This document shows, one piece after another, positions 32,441-34,113 of a DNA stretch of 34,113 nt. The DNA lies in assembly GCA_903915535.1 (NCBI GenBank), contig CAIWTJ010000208.1:1-34113 (forward strand). The letters run 5' to 3'. The notes beneath the pieces are model-generated. The model ran no database searches and was not told where the DNA came from. It was given only the letters and a program-made list of their open reading frames with translations. The position numbers were made by a program, and so were the translations under genes. How positions within the stretch are numbered: the stretch's first letter is position 1; each line of letters begins with the position of its first letter. Origin of the DNA: Enhydrobacter aerosaccus. Lineage in GTDB: Bacteria; Pseudomonadota; Alphaproteobacteria; Reyranellales; Reyranellaceae.

Positions 32441-33598
32441 TCACAAGCTGTTGATGCCTTTTGCGTAGGTCGACGGCACCACGCTCTTCACCGACTGTGC
32501 ACGCTTGGACAGCCAATAGGACTGCGCCGGCGGCACCGAGGCGAAGTTCTTGTCGACGCCCAGCTTCTGCGCCGCGTCCATCGGCCAATTCGGATTGTAC
32601 AAAAGCTCACGCGCCAATGCGATCAGGTCCGCGCGCCCCTCCTGCAGGATCTGCTCGGCCTGGTCGGCATGCACGATCAGGCCGACCGCCATGCTCATGA
32701 TGTCGGCGTCCCGGCGCAGCCGCTCGGCATATGGGACCTGATAGCCATAGGTTACCGGCCCGGTGCTCACGACCGGCGCGCCGCGCATGCCGCCCGAACT
32801 GCAGTCGATCACGTCGACGCCCAGCGGCTTGATGATCTTGGCGAGCGCCACGCTCTGGTCGGGTCCCCAGCCCGCATCGTCCTCGACCGAGAAACGCACG
32901 AACAGCGGCTTCGATGCCGGCCAATGTGCCCGCACGCTCTCGACCACTTCGATGGCAAAGCGCATGCGATTGGCTTCGCTGCCGCCATACTCGTCGTTGC
33001 GCGTGTTGGAGAACGGCGAGAGGAACTGATGGATGAGGTAGCCATGCGCCATGTGCAGGTCGAGCACCTCGAAGCCCGCCTCGTGCGCCCGCCGCGCGCC
33101 CTGCCCCCAGCGCTCGATCACCTCGGGGATCTCCGCGCGCGTGAGCGCCCGCGGCGTCGGATCGCTCGCGGGGTTGTTCATCGCGCTCGACGACACGAGC
33201 TCCCAGCCCTCCCAGTCCCAGACGTCGGGTGAGTTGACCAGCGGCGCGCCGCCTTCCCACGGCCTGAAGCGCCGCGCCTTGCGGCCGGAGTGGCCGAGCT
33301 GGATGCCCGGCACCGAGTTGTGAAGCTTGATGAAGTCGACGCAGCGCTTCAGCCCGGCAATATGCGCATCGTCCCAGATGCCGAGGTCGCCCACCGTGCC
33401 GCAGCCGCGGCGCTCGACCTTGGTCGACTCCATGATGACGAGCCCCGCGCCGCCGGCCGCATATCGGCCCGCGTTCATCAGGTGCCAGTCGGTCGCGAAG
33501 CCCTTCTCCGCGGCATACTGGTGCATCGGCGCCACCACCACGCGGTTCTTGAGCGTGACGTCGCGGATGGAGATCGGTTCAAACAGCATCGGCGACAT
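32441..33598 (-). CDS. NADH:flavin oxidoreductase, Old Yellow Enzyme family
   Basis: A 385-residue FMN-dependent TIM-barrel ene-reductase of the YqjM/XenA class. Expected parts are present: L-F-E-P-I-S-I-R-D-V-T-L-K-N-R near the N-terminus, Q-L-G-H-S-G-R-K-A near 100, H-M-A-H-G-Y-L-I-H-Q-F-L-S-P near 180 with the substrate-binding His pair, and N-E/N-T-R-N-D-E-Y-G-G-S. The flavin-tuning Cys of YqjM/XenA (M-C-Q-Y) is His26 here (M-H-Q-Y). Start 33598 has GGAAGG seven bases upstream. It diverges from the CoA-binding gene across only 15 bases. The natural substrate is unknown. Confidence 0.93.
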   Translation of the reverse strand: MSPMLFEPISIRDVTLKNRVVVAPMHQYAAEKGFATDWHLMNAGRYAAGGAGLVIMESTKVERRGCGTVGDLGIWDDAHIAGLKRCVDFIKLHNSVPGIQLGHSGRKARRFRPWEGGAPLVNSPDVWDWEGWELVSSSAMNNPASDPTPRALTRAEIPEVIERWGQGARRAHEAGFEVLDLHMAHGYLIHQFLSPFSNTRNDEYGGSEANRMRFAIEVVESVRAHWPASKPLFVRFSVEDDAGWGPDQSVALAKIIKPLGVDVIDCSSGGMRGAPVVSTGPVTYGYQVPYAERLRRDADIMSMAVGLIVHADQAEQILQEGRADLIALARELLYNPNWPMDAAQKLGVDKNFASVPPAQSYWLSKRAQSVKSVVPSTYAKGINSL

Positions 33599-33605
33599 GT
33601 ATAAT
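33578..33605 (+). promoter_or_regulatory. Promoter for a probably leaderless CoA-binding-protein mRNA
   Basis: A consensus TATAAT lies at 33600-33605, with TTCAAA at 33578-33583 after a 16-base spacer. Transcription would begin around 33612-33614, at the ATG. The -35 lies inside the opposite gene and the -10 overlaps that gene's ribosome binding site. Confidence 0.5.
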
Positions 33606-33613
33606 CCTTCCCT

Positions 33614-34102
33614 ATGAACGCGACCTTCACGGACCGTTACGACGATCTCTATCTGCGGCGCATCCTGCGCGAGACCAAGACTATCGCCATGGTCGGCCTG
33701 TCGGCCAACTGGAATCGCCCCAGCTATTTCGCGGCGAAATACCTGCTGGATCGCGGCTACAAGGTGATGCCCGTCAATCCCGCCGCCCGGGGCCAGGAAA
33801 TCCTGGGCCAGAAGGTCTACGGCTCGCTCGACGAGTTGCCGGTGAAGGCCGACATGGTCGACATCTTCCGCAATTCAGAAGCAGCGGGACCAATCACCGA
33901 CGAGGCGATCAAGCATGGCGCCAAGGTCGTGTGGATGCAGCTCGGCGTGGTGAACGAGGCCGCCGCCAAACGCGCCGAGGGCGCCGGCCTGAAAGTCGTG
34001 ATGAACCGCTGCCCCAAGATCGAGCACAGCCGCCTCTCCGGCACGATCGAATGGCACGGCATCGCCAGCGGCGTGATCACGAGCAGGAAGCGTGCGTTAT
34101 GA
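33614..34102 (+). CDS. CoA-binding protein, YccU-like
   Basis: A 162-residue Rossmann-fold protein. The sequence T-K-T-I-A-M-V-G-L-S-A-N-W-N-R-P-S near residues 21-37 and G-Y-K-V-M-P-V-N-P near 49 are the CoA-binding domain hallmarks shared with E. coli YccU and the N-terminal part of succinyl-CoA synthetase alpha. Later parts, V-D-I-F-R-N-S-E, V-W-M-Q-L-G-V and the C-terminal N-R-C-P-K-I-E-H, are also standard. Its ligand and role are not established. No Shine-Dalgarno precedes the ATG. It is followed by an overlapping ATG at 34099. Confidence 0.92.
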   Translation: MNATFTDRYDDLYLRRILRETKTIAMVGLSANWNRPSYFAAKYLLDRGYKVMPVNPAARGQEILGQKVYGSLDELPVKADMVDIFRNSEAAGPITDEAIKHGAKVVWMQLGVVNEAAAKRAEGAGLKVVMNRCPKIEHSRLSGTIEWHGIASGVITSRKRAL

Positions 34103-34113
34103 TCGTCTTCCGG
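34099..34113 (+). CDS. Possible start of the next gene
   Basis: ATG at 34099 overlaps the CoA-binding stop (ATGA) and opens M-I-V-F-R up to the right edge. The four-base overlap is the same arrangement used repeatedly in this window, but five codons do not allow identification. Confidence 0.3.

Overview
The window is a high-GC chromosomal segment of an alphaproteobacterium. Three things suggest this: the order aminotransferase - homoserine dehydrogenase - GlpX with RecJ nearby, the rplM-rpsI pair with an N-terminally extended S9, and the many periplasmic binding proteins alongside a class I PHA synthase. A Rhodospirillales/Hyphomicrobiales-type soil or water organism (Reyranella-like) is my guess; the genus cannot be fixed from sequence reading alone. 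I see no insertion sequence, phage, integrase or CRISPR array. No gene-free stretch exceeds about 210 bases.

Layout. 1-2.4 kb: start of a dienelactone-hydrolase-like gene on the minus strand, then a branched-chain-amino-acid-type binding protein and a six-Asp-box (BNR) propeller protein in one transcription unit. 2.5-5.3 kb: a DJ-1/PfpI protein divergent from an MHS-family transporter that overlaps an UlaG-like metallo-beta-lactamase-fold hydrolase. 5.3-5.7 kb: a solitary 54-residue Flp pilin with a strong terminator. 5.8-9.3 kb, minus strand: a Tat-type binding protein, CsbD, an LLM flavin oxidoreductase, a small lipoprotein and a group II truncated haemoglobin behind an FNR/FixK-type box. 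9.3-11.3 kb: tRNA-Glu(TTC) and recJ. 11.3-12.3 kb: a polysaccharide-deacetylase-fold protein. 12.3-18.1 kb, minus strand: a tightly packed run of OmpA-like lipoprotein, aminotransferase, hom, glpX and a secreted hypothetical protein. 18.3-20.9 kb: phaC overlapping a ModA-like binding protein. 20.9-23.2 kb, minus strand: rplM-rpsI, terminator, gamma-carbonic anhydrase, queE. 23.3-25.7 kb: thioesterase, an ECHDC3-like crotonase and a secreted LprI-like protein. 25.8-31.9 kb: a class II aldolase divergent from an NtaA-type flavin monooxygenase followed by a complete PotDABC-type ABC importer. 31.8-34.1 kb: a secreted peroxiredoxin, an Old Yellow Enzyme and a YccU-like CoA-binding protein.

How the genes work together. 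The clearest functional module is 25.8-31.9 kb. A four-gene spermidine/putrescine-type importer is joined to a flavin monooxygenase and faces an aldolase/adducin protein, which looks like uptake and oxidative breakdown of an unidentified small organic cation or amino-polycarboxylate-like compound. The most convincing regulatory signal is the FNR/FixK-like palindrome ahead of the truncated haemoglobin, suggesting oxygen or NO control of that three-gene unit. Two genes (the truncated haemoglobin and the YccU-like gene) look as if they are read from leaderless messages. Core housekeeping genes (recJ, hom, glpX, rplM, rpsI, queE, tRNA-Glu) are intact.
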